Assembly (NCBI GenBank): GCA_903858935.1
Contig: CAIOKO010000111.1
Span: 32,077-96,076, forward strand
Direction: 5' to 3'
DNA: 64,000 nucleotides
Source: an uncultured Schlesneria sp.
GTDB taxonomy: Bacteria; Planctomycetota; Planctomycetia; Planctomycetales; Planctomycetaceae
A program made the translations under genes and the position numbers. Numbering within the stretch: the first letter of the stretch is position 1; each line of letters opens with the position of its first letter. Shown piece by piece: positions 46,691 to 56,545 of this stretch. The notes under the pieces are model-generated. The model saw only the letters and a list, made by a program, of their open reading frames with translations, had not been told where the DNA came from and searched no databases.

Positions 46691-47854
46691 TTGACATGGC
46701 CTTTTGTTAAGCACCGAAGCATAGACATCCCGAATCTGCTTTGTCATCGTCTGGTGGCGGAACTGGTCTGTAAACCGAGCACGGCCAGTTTCACCAAGAC
46801 GATTCCTCAGTTGCGGATCACTGGCCAGTTTGCAGAGGGCTTCGGACAATTCTGGAATCGCGCGAGGGGGAACGAGACAGCCTGTCTCGCCCGTAATGAC
46901 CACTTCTTTGGCACCATCAACGTCATAACTGACGACAGGCTTTCCTGCGATCATGCCTTGGGGAAGAACCCGAGCCAGCCCCTCCCAGACGCTCGTATGG
47001 ACCACGATATCCATGGCGTGAACGAGTTCGGGGACTTTTTCGGGGGGGACAAGCCCTGCGAAAATAAAATAATCTCGCAGTCCGAGTGATTTCAGCTCTT
47101 CTTCGAATCCTTGTCTTAAGATGCCATCGCCAACAAAAAGAAAGCGAACTGATGGGAACTTCTCGACGACGGCTTTTGCCGCGCGGATAACGTATTCGTG
47201 GCCTTTGAGTGGAAACAGGCGAGCAACCTTTCCGATGACGACATGTTCGGGCAATAAGCCGAGTTCAGCACGAACCTGTCCTGGCGGTCGAACGGGTGAC
47301 AGGAATGGTTCAACATCGAAACCGCTGTAGACAGTGACAAACTTATCACGAGTTGCCACGCCGGCGGTAACGTACTGATCTGTCATCGAGTCGCAGACGG
47401 AAATGAACTTATCAGTCATTTTGCCGGCCCAGCACTCGAGGCCTTTGTATAAATTGAATGCGAGCGAGCTTTGACCGTAATGAAATGCAGAACCGTGAAT
47501 TGTATGCACACAAGGGATTTTCAGCTTCGCAGCCGCCGCTCGACCGATGATCCCCGCCTTCGATGAATGCGTATGAAGCAAATCGGGCTTCATCTCGCGC
47601 AGCATTCGTATCAACTGACGATAAGTTTGCCAGTCATGCCAGGGATGGATTGCCCGTTGTGACGATCCGATCAGTCGCAAGTCCAGCCCTCCGTTGCGTG
47701 CCCGTTGTTCCAGCGAGCCCTCAGGCCCCACGCCCGGGCCGGCAATCAACGTCACTCTGTCTCCAAACAGATGGTGTTGATCTTCGACCGTCAGCAGCGT
47801 GTTTTCTTGTGCACCGCCGATGATCAACCGCGTGATATAGTGAACGATATGCAT
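46682..47854 (-). CDS. Glycosyltransferase family 4-type
   Basis: 390 residues from ATG 47854 (an in-frame TTG lies at 47866). GT-B fold with the N-terminal acceptor domain starting HIVHYITRLIIGGAQENTL and DLLHTHSSKAGIIGRAAA, and a C-terminal donor domain with VIGKVARLFPLKGHEYVI, RFLFVGDGILRQGFEEEL and the EX7E-type site PVVSYDVDGAKEVV. Enzymes of this group move sugars from nucleotide donors onto lipid-linked or polysaccharide acceptors at the inner membrane. No other capsule or LPS genes are adjacent, so the product is unknown. Confidence 0.9.
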   Translation of the reverse strand: MHIVHYITRLIIGGAQENTLLTVEDQHHLFGDRVTLIAGPGVGPEGSLEQRARNGGLDLRLIGSSQRAIHPWHDWQTYRQLIRMLREMKPDLLHTHSSKAGIIGRAAAAKLKIPCVHTIHGSAFHYGQSSLAFNLYKGLECWAGKMTDKFISVCDSMTDQYVTAGVATRDKFVTVYSGFDVEPFLSPVRPPGQVRAELGLLPEHVVIGKVARLFPLKGHEYVIRAAKAVVEKFPSVRFLFVGDGILRQGFEEELKSLGLRDYFIFAGLVPPEKVPELVHAMDIVVHTSVWEGLARVLPQGMIAGKPVVSYDVDGAKEVVITGETGCLVPPRAIPELSEALCKLASDPQLRNRLGETGRARFTDQFRHQTMTKQIRDVYASVLNKRPCQSP

Positions 47855-48005
47855 GGAGTGCGACAACTAAAATCCGTGTGCTACTGCTTGACAGTCTTCG
47901 GTCAAACAGAGCTCGTCTCATGTTTTAACCAACGGTGAACTCACTGCGTCTCCGAAGACTCTGATGCAGTGGCATGCGTTCCATATTCAATCGATGACAA
48001 ATCGA

Positions 48006-50273
48006 TTACTTCTGAGATTCACTGGCAATTGCACGAGCCAGTTTCTCGATATCCGCGCGGCTGACATTTGAATCGTGGTTTGACAGCCATTCGACTTCGG
48101 ACCTCGCTTGCTGCCATCGTTCAGACTGATAACTGAGAATGCCACGATACATATGATCCGGGCCGGAATCGGGCGAGATGACCAATATGGCATCGGTATA
48201 TCGCAGCATTCGTTCCACCTCGTGCGTCTCGGACGCCGATCCAAAAAGATTACGCAAGATCCTTTCCAGCGTCGCTTGCGGCGTGATGGAATCGAGGAAC
48301 GAATCCTTCCAGGGTGAGTCGCTCAGTTCTTCGAATTTCGCTCTGGCATCTTCCGCTGTGAGCAGGCGACCACGATCAAACGCATCGACCAATTGCGGTG
48401 AACCGATTTTCGGCTCATGCCGAGACAAAAAATGTCTCGGCATGCCGACACCGACAACATTCAAACCCAGCCGCTTGGCAATTTCGATGTACAAGACGGA
48501 AAGCGTAATTGGCAATCCCTCGCGATCATCCAGCACTTCATTAAGATAACTGTTTGAACGATTGTCATAATCAGTACGGCTTCCGTGAAAACCCTGTTCT
48601 TCAAACAGGTATCGATTGAGTGCCGTCAGTCGGACATCTTCGCTCGCCTCCTCGGCGACCACGTTCTTAATTTGCCTGACATGGCGTTCAACTTCCTGAA
48701 TGTAACCTTCCATTTCCAATTCTGGATTATCCAGCTTGGCAATTAAGAGTGCTCCTCGTATGAGGTCGACTTTTTCGGCTTTAACGACTTTTTGAAACTC
48801 GGCAATCGTTCTTGCCGCGTTGACATCCATCGCAACCTTTCGGACACGAGCAGCTCTTAAATCCAGCGCCTTGGCTTCTTCCTCGAGAAGATCAACGACG
48901 CGGGTATCTTCGATTGCCAATGCCTGCACGGCAGCGGCATTCGCGACATCCTCGGTACCAATCCCCTCGATCACCTTGGAGATACGAGAAACCAGTTCAT
49001 CAGATGCTCGCTGCTCGACTGTCTCGCCGACTCGAAATCCTTTGAATTCTGCTTCTGTCTGACGGAATTTGCAGAGTCCGACCTGGCCTGACTTATAATT
49101 GGAGTCGTTGGTCTCAAAAGTGAGTTCCCCGTTCAAATAACAAAGGATTCGGTTCGATTCGACCCGGATTTTCAACGAATTCCAACCCTCTTTTTTCAAA
49201 GACTTCGGTCGTGCTTCGCGAAGAACGGCCCAGGAATAGACATCGGGACCATCAAACCGACTGAGCCTGACACCGCCATTACTGGGATAGAAACCGTAAT
49301 GCTTATCTCCGCCATCAGAATGGATGACCAATCCAGCCGCTCCGTCCCCCGGAGTGAATTTCACCTGAACTCCGACTTCAAACGGAATGGCTGGCACGGC
49401 CTGAGTCGATAAACACAAGGCTCTTCCACCGAAACCTCCTCCTCGACCGTCGACGGAAATCTGGCCCGCACGTTGGCGCCATCGGCCGCCTGGAAGTACT
49501 GACCACTCGTCGGGGTCCATCGCCCCAATTGTTAACCAACGGTTCATGGGGATCGGGTTCGGCTTTTCAAGCAGTGGTTTGAGCGAATTGATGCAGATTG
49601 CAAAGCCAAGATTTTCAGTTTTCAAGGATTTTAACGTCAGCAGCCCATGCACCCGACCTTGCAGATCGAGCAAGGGACCGCCGCTGTTTCCCCGTTCGAT
49701 GGGTAAGGCGATCTGCAGCATCGACCGCCCTTCGATGTCACGGCGTCCTGATAAAACGCCGCTCACGACGCTTCGTTCAAGCCCCAATGGGTTGCCGATC
49801 GCGACAACAGCTTGTCCTTCCTGCAGATCATCGGAATTTCCGAGTGGGAGTGCCGGAAGATTCCGAGCATCAATTTTCAGCACCGCGAGATCCTGTGAAC
49901 GTTCTGTCGCATGAATGGCGGTGACATCAAACTTTCTGCCATCTTGTAGTTCGACTCGAATGGGTCGCGCTTCACCAATCACATGCAAATTTGTAGCGAT
50001 TAAACCGTCATCCGAGATGATGACTCCCGCACCCAATCCCTGGTTTTGTCCGTCGCGACCGGTAAATGTGACCACCACCACGGACTTCTTCGCGACTGCC
50101 GCCAACTCTTCGACGGTCTTATTCACAGGTGGTTTCGCTGCCAGTACGGCATCAGTGCCGATCTCGGCCGAGTTACGCGTTGCTTCTTTTGCAGGGCGAT
50201 CCTGAGCACAGATCGAGTCGCATGCGGACAAAAGGATCGCCAGCAAGATCATAGATCGAACAATACCGACCAT
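48006..50273 (-). CDS. Secreted HtrA-like protease fused to LamG/DUF1080-like and SirB1-like domains
   Basis: 755 residues from ATG 50273 (AAAGGA seven bases upstream), with a signal peptide (SMILLAILLSACDSICA). Numbering from this start: residues about 60-235 are a trypsin-like S1C protease with the triad His97 (ATNLHVIG), Asp128 (SQDLAVLK) and Ser197 (ERGNSGGPL). Residues about 250-420 resemble the DUF1080/concanavalin-like fold (EVGVQVKFTPGDGAAGLVIHSDGG, WNSLKIRVESNRILCYLNG). Residues about 520-700 are SirB1/transglutaminase-like (NSYLNEVLDDREGLPITLSVLY, GVGMPRHFLSRHE), followed by TPR-like sequence. The chain has no PDZ domain. Periplasmic proteolysis with substrate binding is inferred. 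Confidence 0.88.
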   Translation of the reverse strand: MVGIVRSMILLAILLSACDSICAQDRPAKEATRNSAEIGTDAVLAAKPPVNKTVEELAAVAKKSVVVVTFTGRDGQNQGLGAGVIISDDGLIATNLHVIGEARPIRVELQDGRKFDVTAIHATERSQDLAVLKIDARNLPALPLGNSDDLQEGQAVVAIGNPLGLERSVVSGVLSGRRDIEGRSMLQIALPIERGNSGGPLLDLQGRVHGLLTLKSLKTENLGFAICINSLKPLLEKPNPIPMNRWLTIGAMDPDEWSVLPGGRWRQRAGQISVDGRGGGFGGRALCLSTQAVPAIPFEVGVQVKFTPGDGAAGLVIHSDGGDKHYGFYPSNGGVRLSRFDGPDVYSWAVLREARPKSLKKEGWNSLKIRVESNRILCYLNGELTFETNDSNYKSGQVGLCKFRQTEAEFKGFRVGETVEQRASDELVSRISKVIEGIGTEDVANAAAVQALAIEDTRVVDLLEEEAKALDLRAARVRKVAMDVNAARTIAEFQKVVKAEKVDLIRGALLIAKLDNPELEMEGYIQEVERHVRQIKNVVAEEASEDVRLTALNRYLFEEQGFHGSRTDYDNRSNSYLNEVLDDREGLPITLSVLYIEIAKRLGLNVVGVGMPRHFLSRHEPKIGSPQLVDAFDRGRLLTAEDARAKFEELSDSPWKDSFLDSITPQATLERILRNLFGSASETHEVERMLRYTDAILVISPDSGPDHMYRGILSYQSERWQQARSEVEWLSNHDSNVSRADIEKLARAIASESQK

Positions 50274-50532
50274 CGGAGAATCCTTTTTGCCCAAGGCAAA
50301 ACCAAAAATGGCAAATCGCTATCAGGATTCTACGCGTCGCTACAAGATGCGTCCAACGAATGCGGCTTTTACTGCGGCAAGGTTTCGGAAGTTCGACGCG
50401 AGTCATTGACGACTCACATTGTGCCGTAGAGTCGTCAGACGCGGATCGATTCGCTAATCTGCGCGTTTCCCACGAAAACCCATTCGGCGGCGTAGGTTGA
50501 GTTTGTTTCGTCGTCTTTTGGAAGGATGACCT

Positions 50533-51882
50533 GTGAATCTTGCGACGATTGCCTGGAAGAGTATCCGTCAGCGCGGGCTGGCATCGACATTGACCGCATT
50601 GAGTGTGGCACTGGGTGTCATGCTGATGGTCGCGGTGCTGGTCATCTACGGAATCCTTCAAAGTACATTCAGTCAACGGGCGATCAATTACGATTTGATC
50701 GTGGGGGCGAAGGGAGATCCACTTCAACTGGTGCTCAGCACCGTCTATCACATCAGTCCGCCGATTGAAAACCTTCCCTATCGATACTATCTCGACTTGA
50801 AGAAAGATCCCCGAGTCAGTGTCGCGATTCCCGTCGCCATGGGAGATACGACGGAGCAGGGGGGGTTCCCGATCGTTGGCACTGTTCCAGAATTCTTCGA
50901 CGTCGATTACGCCCCGAACCATCCTTTCCTGGTGAAGGGGCATGGATTTCGACGTGATTTCGACGCCTATATCGGAGACCGGGTGGCTCGTGAAAACGGC
51001 TGGGGACTGGGAACCAAATTAAAACTGGTTCATGGCGGAGCCGAAACGGGTCACGTTCACAATGAAGAATTCGAAGTTGTGGGATTGCTCGCCCCGACAG
51101 GGACGCCTCATGATAAGACAGTCTATGTAAACCTGAAGGGTTTTTATCAGATTCAAGGACACGATAAGCCGCTGAATGAAGCGATTGTGCGTGAGCGAAA
51201 GTTTTTTGGTGAACCGGCATTCACGCCAGAAGAATTAGAAACCGAGATTGCGAGAATTAAAAAGAAGTATGGCGTGCATGACCATGGTGCCGACGACCAC
51301 GCCCAACATGCACATTCCCATGATTTGCCCGATGTCCAAAAGGAAGTCACCGCCATTCTCTTGCAGTGCAAATCCCCGATTGCGGCGAATCTGTTAGGCG
51401 GTGAACTGAAAAAAGGGAATCAGGCACAAGGGATCAATCCCATCGTACCCATGCAGAAGCTTTTGACAGAGTTCCTCGGGCCTGCGCAGTCATTGCTCCT
51501 GGTGATGACATCACTGATTGTTCTCGTGTCGGGAATTGGAATTTTCGTCAGCATCTACAATTCGATGTCTGCACGACGGCGTGAAATTGCAATTATGCGT
51601 GCATTGGGCGCGCAACGCGGGACCGTGCTGTCGATCATCCTGGCAGAATCAATTATCCTGTGCGTCGGAGGGGGATTGCTGGGCCTGCTGCTGGGACATA
51701 GTCTTGTTTTCGCTGCCGCACCGATAGTCGCCAGTAAGACAGGTTTGATTGTCGATCCGCGCGCGTTCTCACCATACGAATTTATTCTGTTTCCGGTGCT
51801 TTTTGCTCTCGGTGTACTTGTCGGTTTCCTTCCCGGCATGACCGCCTATCGAACGGACGTTGCCGAATCTCTAAATAGCTAA
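50533..51882 (+). CDS. FtsX/MacB-type ABC permease with histidine-rich loop
   Basis: 449 residues from a GTG preceded by GGAAGGATG. Four membrane helices in the MacB/LolC arrangement: one N-terminal (residues 20-42), then three at about 315-345, 365-395 and 420-440. The C-terminal FtsX motif is seen as SMSARRREIAIMRALGAQRG. The periplasmic domain between holds a histidine-rich loop at residues 249-263, with six His in fifteen residues, which may bind metal. No ATPase (MacB/LolD-like) lies next to it. It may take part in lipoprotein or metal-linked export; this is inference. Confidence 0.85.
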   Translation: MNLATIAWKSIRQRGLASTLTALSVALGVMLMVAVLVIYGILQSTFSQRAINYDLIVGAKGDPLQLVLSTVYHISPPIENLPYRYYLDLKKDPRVSVAIPVAMGDTTEQGGFPIVGTVPEFFDVDYAPNHPFLVKGHGFRRDFDAYIGDRVARENGWGLGTKLKLVHGGAETGHVHNEEFEVVGLLAPTGTPHDKTVYVNLKGFYQIQGHDKPLNEAIVRERKFFGEPAFTPEELETEIARIKKKYGVHDHGADDHAQHAHSHDLPDVQKEVTAILLQCKSPIAANLLGGELKKGNQAQGINPIVPMQKLLTEFLGPAQSLLLVMTSLIVLVSGIGIFVSIYNSMSARRREIAIMRALGAQRGTVLSIILAESIILCVGGGLLGLLLGHSLVFAAAPIVASKTGLIVDPRAFSPYEFILFPVLFALGVLVGFLPGMTAYRTDVAESLNS

Positions 51883-52055
51883 GTACTGACCTGTGCGAAA
51901 TGTGAATTGAAATCCAGCCATTAGTCACATACGTTCAGTCAACGTCGTTTGAAGCCAAGCCTAGACTTCAGGTGAAACGCGAGTAAGCTTTTGATTGAAC
52001 GATACCGGGCTGCAGCGATCCGGTAATTGCAGACACTTAATTTAAAGGGACTATC

Positions 52056-52625
52056 ATGGACGACGTCCAAACCCGACGACGAAATTGGTTGAAGAACAGC
52101 CTTATCACCAACTGCCTGCTGGTCGCGATTCTGGCCGTCACTGTTTTCGGGCAGGCACAAGCGTCAAAGACAATTGGGGTTCGTGTCGTTGACAAAGCGG
52201 GATATGACAAAGTCATCGCGGCGAATAAAGGGAAAGTAATCGTCGTCGATTGCTGGGCAACATGGTGTGTCCCATGCCGTAAAGCGTTTCCAAAAACGGT
52301 CGAATTGAGCAAGGCCTATGCTGATAAGGATGTCGTCGTTGTTTCTCTATGTTTCGACGGAGCGGTGAAAGGACAAGCTCCCGAACCTGTGAAACAGTTC
52401 CTGGCCCTGAACGACGCTTATTTTGAAAACCTTCTCAGCTCCCTGGACATTTCGGAGGAAGGGGCAGAGGCTTTCGACATTCCTGACGGAGCCTTGCCCC
52501 ACTTCAAAATCTATGGCAAGGACGGAAAAGTATTCAAAGTGTTTAAAAGCGGTGAAGATAAAGAGTTCAAACACGAAGATATCGAAGCGGCAGTGAAATC
52601 GGCTCTGAAGGCTCAAAAGAAATAA
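52056..52625 (+). CDS. Exported thioredoxin-like (TlpA-type) protein
   Basis: 189 residues with an N-terminal anchor or signal (NCLLVAILAVTVFGQAQA). The redox site is WATWCVPCRKAF with Cys71 and Cys74. The fold continues through VVVVSLCFDG to the cis-proline region IPDGALPHFKIYGKDG. Such proteins reduce or exchange disulfides of exported proteins. It stands between the FtsX permease and hisD with its own leader; no partner is evident. Confidence 0.88.
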   Translation: MDDVQTRRRNWLKNSLITNCLLVAILAVTVFGQAQASKTIGVRVVDKAGYDKVIAANKGKVIVVDCWATWCVPCRKAFPKTVELSKAYADKDVVVVSLCFDGAVKGQAPEPVKQFLALNDAYFENLLSSLDISEEGAEAFDIPDGALPHFKIYGKDGKVFKVFKSGEDKEFKHEDIEAAVKSALKAQKK

Positions 52626-52780
52626 GCCTCTCCAGAAATCTCATCGACCTGGAAAGGTCGCATCGAGTTTTGCCATTGGCCGTACGTCATCAAAAAATCG
52701 GCTTACGTATCTTGCAATGGCCGAAATGAGAATGAGGTTCGGTTTTAAAAATCTGCCATTCCAACGAAGAATGACTTATT

Positions 52781-54145
52781 GTGAATTTGACAATCCCGAC
52801 AATCGACTGTTCTGCCCAGGATCCATTCCAAGCCTTGGCCGATTTGCGAAGAAAATTAAGCCCACAAGGTGACGTCGTTTCGGAAGCAGGGCGTCAACGG
52901 ACAATGGCACTGTTCGGTGAGCCATTGGCTCCACGTCAGGTAGTCCAGCGGATCTGCGGCGATGTCCGTGAGCGCGGGCTTGCTGCCGTGTTGGAATACA
53001 CCTCGAAACTCGATGGAAAAAGTCTGAGTCTCGAGACGATGAGGGTCGGGCCGGATGAACTTTCAGCGGCCCATGCGGCATGCGACAAATCGTTTTTAGC
53101 GACGATTCGCCGCATTAGTGAGAACATTATCGAGTTTCAATCTCGTATTCTGCACGAAGATGTGCAACTTATTCGCCAGGATGGCTTGAGCCGTGTCGAG
53201 TTGCGGCAACGATATCTCCCCTTAAGGCGAATTGGAATTTGTGTCCCCGGCGGCGCCGCAGCGTATCCCTCCACGGTGCTGATGACCGCCGTTCCCGCAA
53301 AAACGGCGGGCGTGAAAGAGATTGCCGTCGTCGTCCCTCCGACGGAATTTGGTGGATATAACCAGTCACTACTCGCCACTTGCGCCGAAGTCGGGGTCAC
53401 CGAGGTCTACAGGATCGGAGGCGCTCAGGCTGTCGCAGCGATGGCCTACGGCGTCGAAGGTCTACCACGCGTCGACAAGATCGTCGGGCCAGGAAACCTG
53501 TTCGTCGCTCTTGCGAAACAACACGTTTTCGGCGAAGTCGATATTGACAGTATCGCGGGCCCGAGTGAAGTTGTGCTGCTGGCTGATGATTCAGCGATCG
53601 ACCGATACATCGCATCCGATCTGATTTCCCAAGCTGAACATAGCCCCGGTTCAGGAGTCTTAATTACCTGGCATGCTCCGTTGATCGACGGTGTGCGGAA
53701 CGAGTTGGTCAGACAGCTCGGGCAGCTTCCTCGAGGTGATCTTGCGCTGAACAGCTTGAATGGTTACGGAGCATTGATTCTTGCTCGCGATGAAGCCCAG
53801 GCTGCGGAACTTGCAGACTGGCTCGCACCTGAACACCTGCACATATCGACCAAAGATCCCGAAAGATTACTGGATCGAATCCAGAATGCGGGAGCAATCT
53901 TTATGGGCCACAACACACCGGTCGCCGTGGGGGACTATTTCGCCGGGCCCTCACACGTGTTGCCGACGGGTGGAACCGCTCGTTTTGCGAATGGGCTTTG
54001 TGCCAACGATTTTCTTAAACGATCAAGCGTCATCTCGTACAACCGGGAAGCCCTTGATGACGCGGCTGACGATATTCGTCGGATCGCGGCAGTAGAAGGA
54101 TTGACTGCGCACAGCGCAAGCGTCGATGTGCGGCTTGATGACTAA
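52781..54145 (+). CDS. hisD: Histidinol dehydrogenase
   Basis: 454 residues from a GTG start, slightly longer than the usual ~430. Catalyses the last two oxidations of histidine synthesis, L-histidinol to L-histidine, with NAD and zinc. The family motifs are clear: VPGGAAAYPSTVLMTAVPAKTAGV, KIVGPGNLFVALAK, DIDSIAGPSEVVLLAD, QAEHSPGSGVLIT, and APEHLHISTKDPERLL with the zinc-binding and catalytic Glu/His residues, ending GPSHVLPTGGTARF. It is not next to other his genes, common in planctomycetes where histidine genes are scattered. Confidence 0.96.
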   Translation: MNLTIPTIDCSAQDPFQALADLRRKLSPQGDVVSEAGRQRTMALFGEPLAPRQVVQRICGDVRERGLAAVLEYTSKLDGKSLSLETMRVGPDELSAAHAACDKSFLATIRRISENIIEFQSRILHEDVQLIRQDGLSRVELRQRYLPLRRIGICVPGGAAAYPSTVLMTAVPAKTAGVKEIAVVVPPTEFGGYNQSLLATCAEVGVTEVYRIGGAQAVAAMAYGVEGLPRVDKIVGPGNLFVALAKQHVFGEVDIDSIAGPSEVVLLADDSAIDRYIASDLISQAEHSPGSGVLITWHAPLIDGVRNELVRQLGQLPRGDLALNSLNGYGALILARDEAQAAELADWLAPEHLHISTKDPERLLDRIQNAGAIFMGHNTPVAVGDYFAGPSHVLPTGGTARFANGLCANDFLKRSSVISYNREALDDAADDIRRIAAVEGLTAHSASVDVRLDD

Positions 54146-54361
54146 AAACAAGTGGCCAATCTCACACGAGTCAACCTGGGCAACTATCGCGAGACAAGGC
54201 AATCTAGGAGACCTGCGCGGCAACGGGCGACGGATTTGCCCTTAAAGTCGTTAGAGTCCGCTTAACCATGTGAAGCCAATCGTTTGGCGCAACCGATCCG
54301 ATGACTGTCTGGAGTGTTGCAAGGCATTCCACGTCGTTCGAGTTCGCCAAAGGATTTGCGA

Positions 54362-56530
54362 ATGGTGATTTTTCGTGCGAACAATGCGTTATGGTCTCGC
54401 CGAATGCAGTTCTCGGCGTTTGCGGGACTTGTGTCCATTTCGATCCTCGCCGGCGGTTCCCAAGGTCTACGAGCCGATTGGTTTTCGTTTAAGAAAAACC
54501 CGCCTCCTGCCGACGCTCTCGAACCACAGACAAACGAAGGATTCGACAGGGCGATCCGCAACTTGTTGAAAGAAGCTAATCGGCTGGAGAAAAAGGGGGA
54601 ACTGGACCAGGCGATCATCCTTGCGGATCGCGCGGCGAAGATCTCAGAGGAATCCTCAAGTCTCGTAAAAGTCTCATCGGACATTTCAGCACCAGTGCTG
54701 TCTGAATATGCAAATTCGCTTCGCAAAAAAAAGCATCAGATTGAGCTCGAATTAAAGCGTGCAAAAAGGCAAAACACGAACGCTACTGTGATTGAATCAA
54801 GTCGTTTGGCGAAGGAAACTTCAGCGAAAGACAAGGCAAGTCATCCCCCAAAGGCCAAGCCCCCTGCCGCTGTGGCCGCAGTTTCAATTCCTGTTCGGAG
54901 TAAAGAGAACTCCGAAACTGCCTTGGAATCAACCTTTGGCGACGCCCCAAGTCCATCGCGACGAGAATCTCGTCTCAAAGATGCTTCATCGACTTCTGCA
55001 ACTGCAAATAGTGTCTCCCGACACGTTAGTGACCCGGAACGCGACGATTTGAAGTTACCGGCCGAAAGCATAGCTGCGACAGCCAAAGCGGTTCGAACAA
55101 CCACTATTGTTCCACCGACCGAAGAGCCCCCATTCGAACCGTTCGTCGAAGACGAATCTCGCCAAACGCATGCGCCGCAGGATATTCGTTCGTTTCCCAA
55201 CGGGACTGTCGCAACAGAAGAAGTGGTCCAGACCGAGAGCGTCGATGCTCAACCTGACGCAGAGAATGTCACGTTGATTTCATCGTCTTCAATCGATTCA
55301 GGGAATTCAACGAACCTGCCAGAGACACAGGTGGTCAAGTTACGGTATCGCTATCGAGAAACCGAGCCACAAACAACCGTATCAAACAAATCGAAAAGTA
55401 ACTCGAATGACATTCGAAATCTCGAAACTGAGTCAAACGTAAAGACCGCCTCACTCGCGGCCGGCGAGAGTCTAAACGAACGAGAAAAACAGACTCCCGC
55501 AGATCTTCGAGACGATGAATTTCCCGTCATACAAATCAAGGACTTGAGACAGACTTCGGAGATCTCATCTGCACTCGAACGGGGCGAGCCTCAACCAACG
55601 TCGATAATTTCGAAGGACGAATCCCCTGAAACTGGCGAAGAACCCCAATTTGCCCCAACGAAAACACTATCACCATTCCGCATACGGCGTACATTGAAGC
55701 TTCGGAATACATACAGCGTATTACCACTTCTTACTCCAATCGTTGCCCGGCCAGTACGTGAGCCGGTCGTTGGTCGGACTTCGATTGTCCATTGGCGACC
55801 TGCAAAAGAGTCGTTTTCCACCGCAACGGGCGATTCCAACGTGCAAAACAACATGATGACGGCAACATCGGCAGCAGAAATTCGCCGCATGCAAAGTGAT
55901 AACGACAGATCCATTATCGATCACGTTTCAACCGGGATTCGACACGGGTCTGCACGAGACTTGGAAATTCAAACTGCCTCTGAGGCGGTAACTGATTTAC
56001 GGGATGAAAGCAAAGCCAGGCAATCTAGCGCGAGTCATTCCACCGCGCGGCGTGAGATCCGAGGATCACTATGGGATAATGCCGCAGCTCCCACGTTTGA
56101 AGCGACTTGGAAATCTGCAAAACCCCAATCCGAAAACCCGCGTAGTGCGCCGTTGCCGCCGAAATCGAATCGAATTGAACAAACGGCGTTTACACCACCT
56201 CTGCGCTCGGTCAAACGAGACCTCAGGTCGGAAATGAATCGCGACTCAATTGAGGCCTCGGTACAGGTTTCCGAATCCTCGATCGAATCATCCTCAGAAG
56301 CTCCAGACTTCGGGGAAATAACTGAAGAGGAGAAGCCTGATGAATCCGAATCATGGATGGACGAACCTGAATCGACCGACAATGTTGTGAACAACGATCT
56401 CATTCAGACTGCCAGCCGAACTGGACTTCCTGAGTCAACCGTCTCTACCATGCTTGGCGCGTTCGGTATCGCATTACTGATCGCAGGCATCTGGATGGTC
56501 CGTGCCACCGCTGGAATCAAGCACGATTAA
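54362..56530 (+). CDS. Large low-complexity exported protein with C-terminal membrane helix
   Basis: 722 residues from ATG 54362. An N-terminal signal (MQFSAFAGLVSISILAGGSQG) leads to a helical segment resembling one TPR-like pair (LKEANRLEKKGELDQAIILADRAAKI), then about 550 residues rich in Ser, Thr, Glu and Arg with no recognisable fold, an acidic stretch near residues 640-680 (EEEKPDESESWMDEPES), and a C-terminal helix (MLGAFGIALLIAGIWMV). It looks like a surface or periplasmic stalk protein held in the membrane at its end. It lies between hisD and ald, with no functional link visible. Confidence 0.65.
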   Translation: MVIFRANNALWSRRMQFSAFAGLVSISILAGGSQGLRADWFSFKKNPPPADALEPQTNEGFDRAIRNLLKEANRLEKKGELDQAIILADRAAKISEESSSLVKVSSDISAPVLSEYANSLRKKKHQIELELKRAKRQNTNATVIESSRLAKETSAKDKASHPPKAKPPAAVAAVSIPVRSKENSETALESTFGDAPSPSRRESRLKDASSTSATANSVSRHVSDPERDDLKLPAESIAATAKAVRTTTIVPPTEEPPFEPFVEDESRQTHAPQDIRSFPNGTVATEEVVQTESVDAQPDAENVTLISSSSIDSGNSTNLPETQVVKLRYRYRETEPQTTVSNKSKSNSNDIRNLETESNVKTASLAAGESLNEREKQTPADLRDDEFPVIQIKDLRQTSEISSALERGEPQPTSIISKDESPETGEEPQFAPTKTLSPFRIRRTLKLRNTYSVLPLLTPIVARPVREPVVGRTSIVHWRPAKESFSTATGDSNVQNNMMTATSAAEIRRMQSDNDRSIIDHVSTGIRHGSARDLEIQTASEAVTDLRDESKARQSSASHSTARREIRGSLWDNAAAPTFEATWKSAKPQSENPRSAPLPPKSNRIEQTAFTPPLRSVKRDLRSEMNRDSIEASVQVSESSIESSSEAPDFGEITEEEKPDESESWMDEPESTDNVVNNDLIQTASRTGLPESTVSTMLGAFGIALLIAGIWMVRATAGIKHD

Positions 56531-56545
56531 GTTGGAGCCGTCGCC

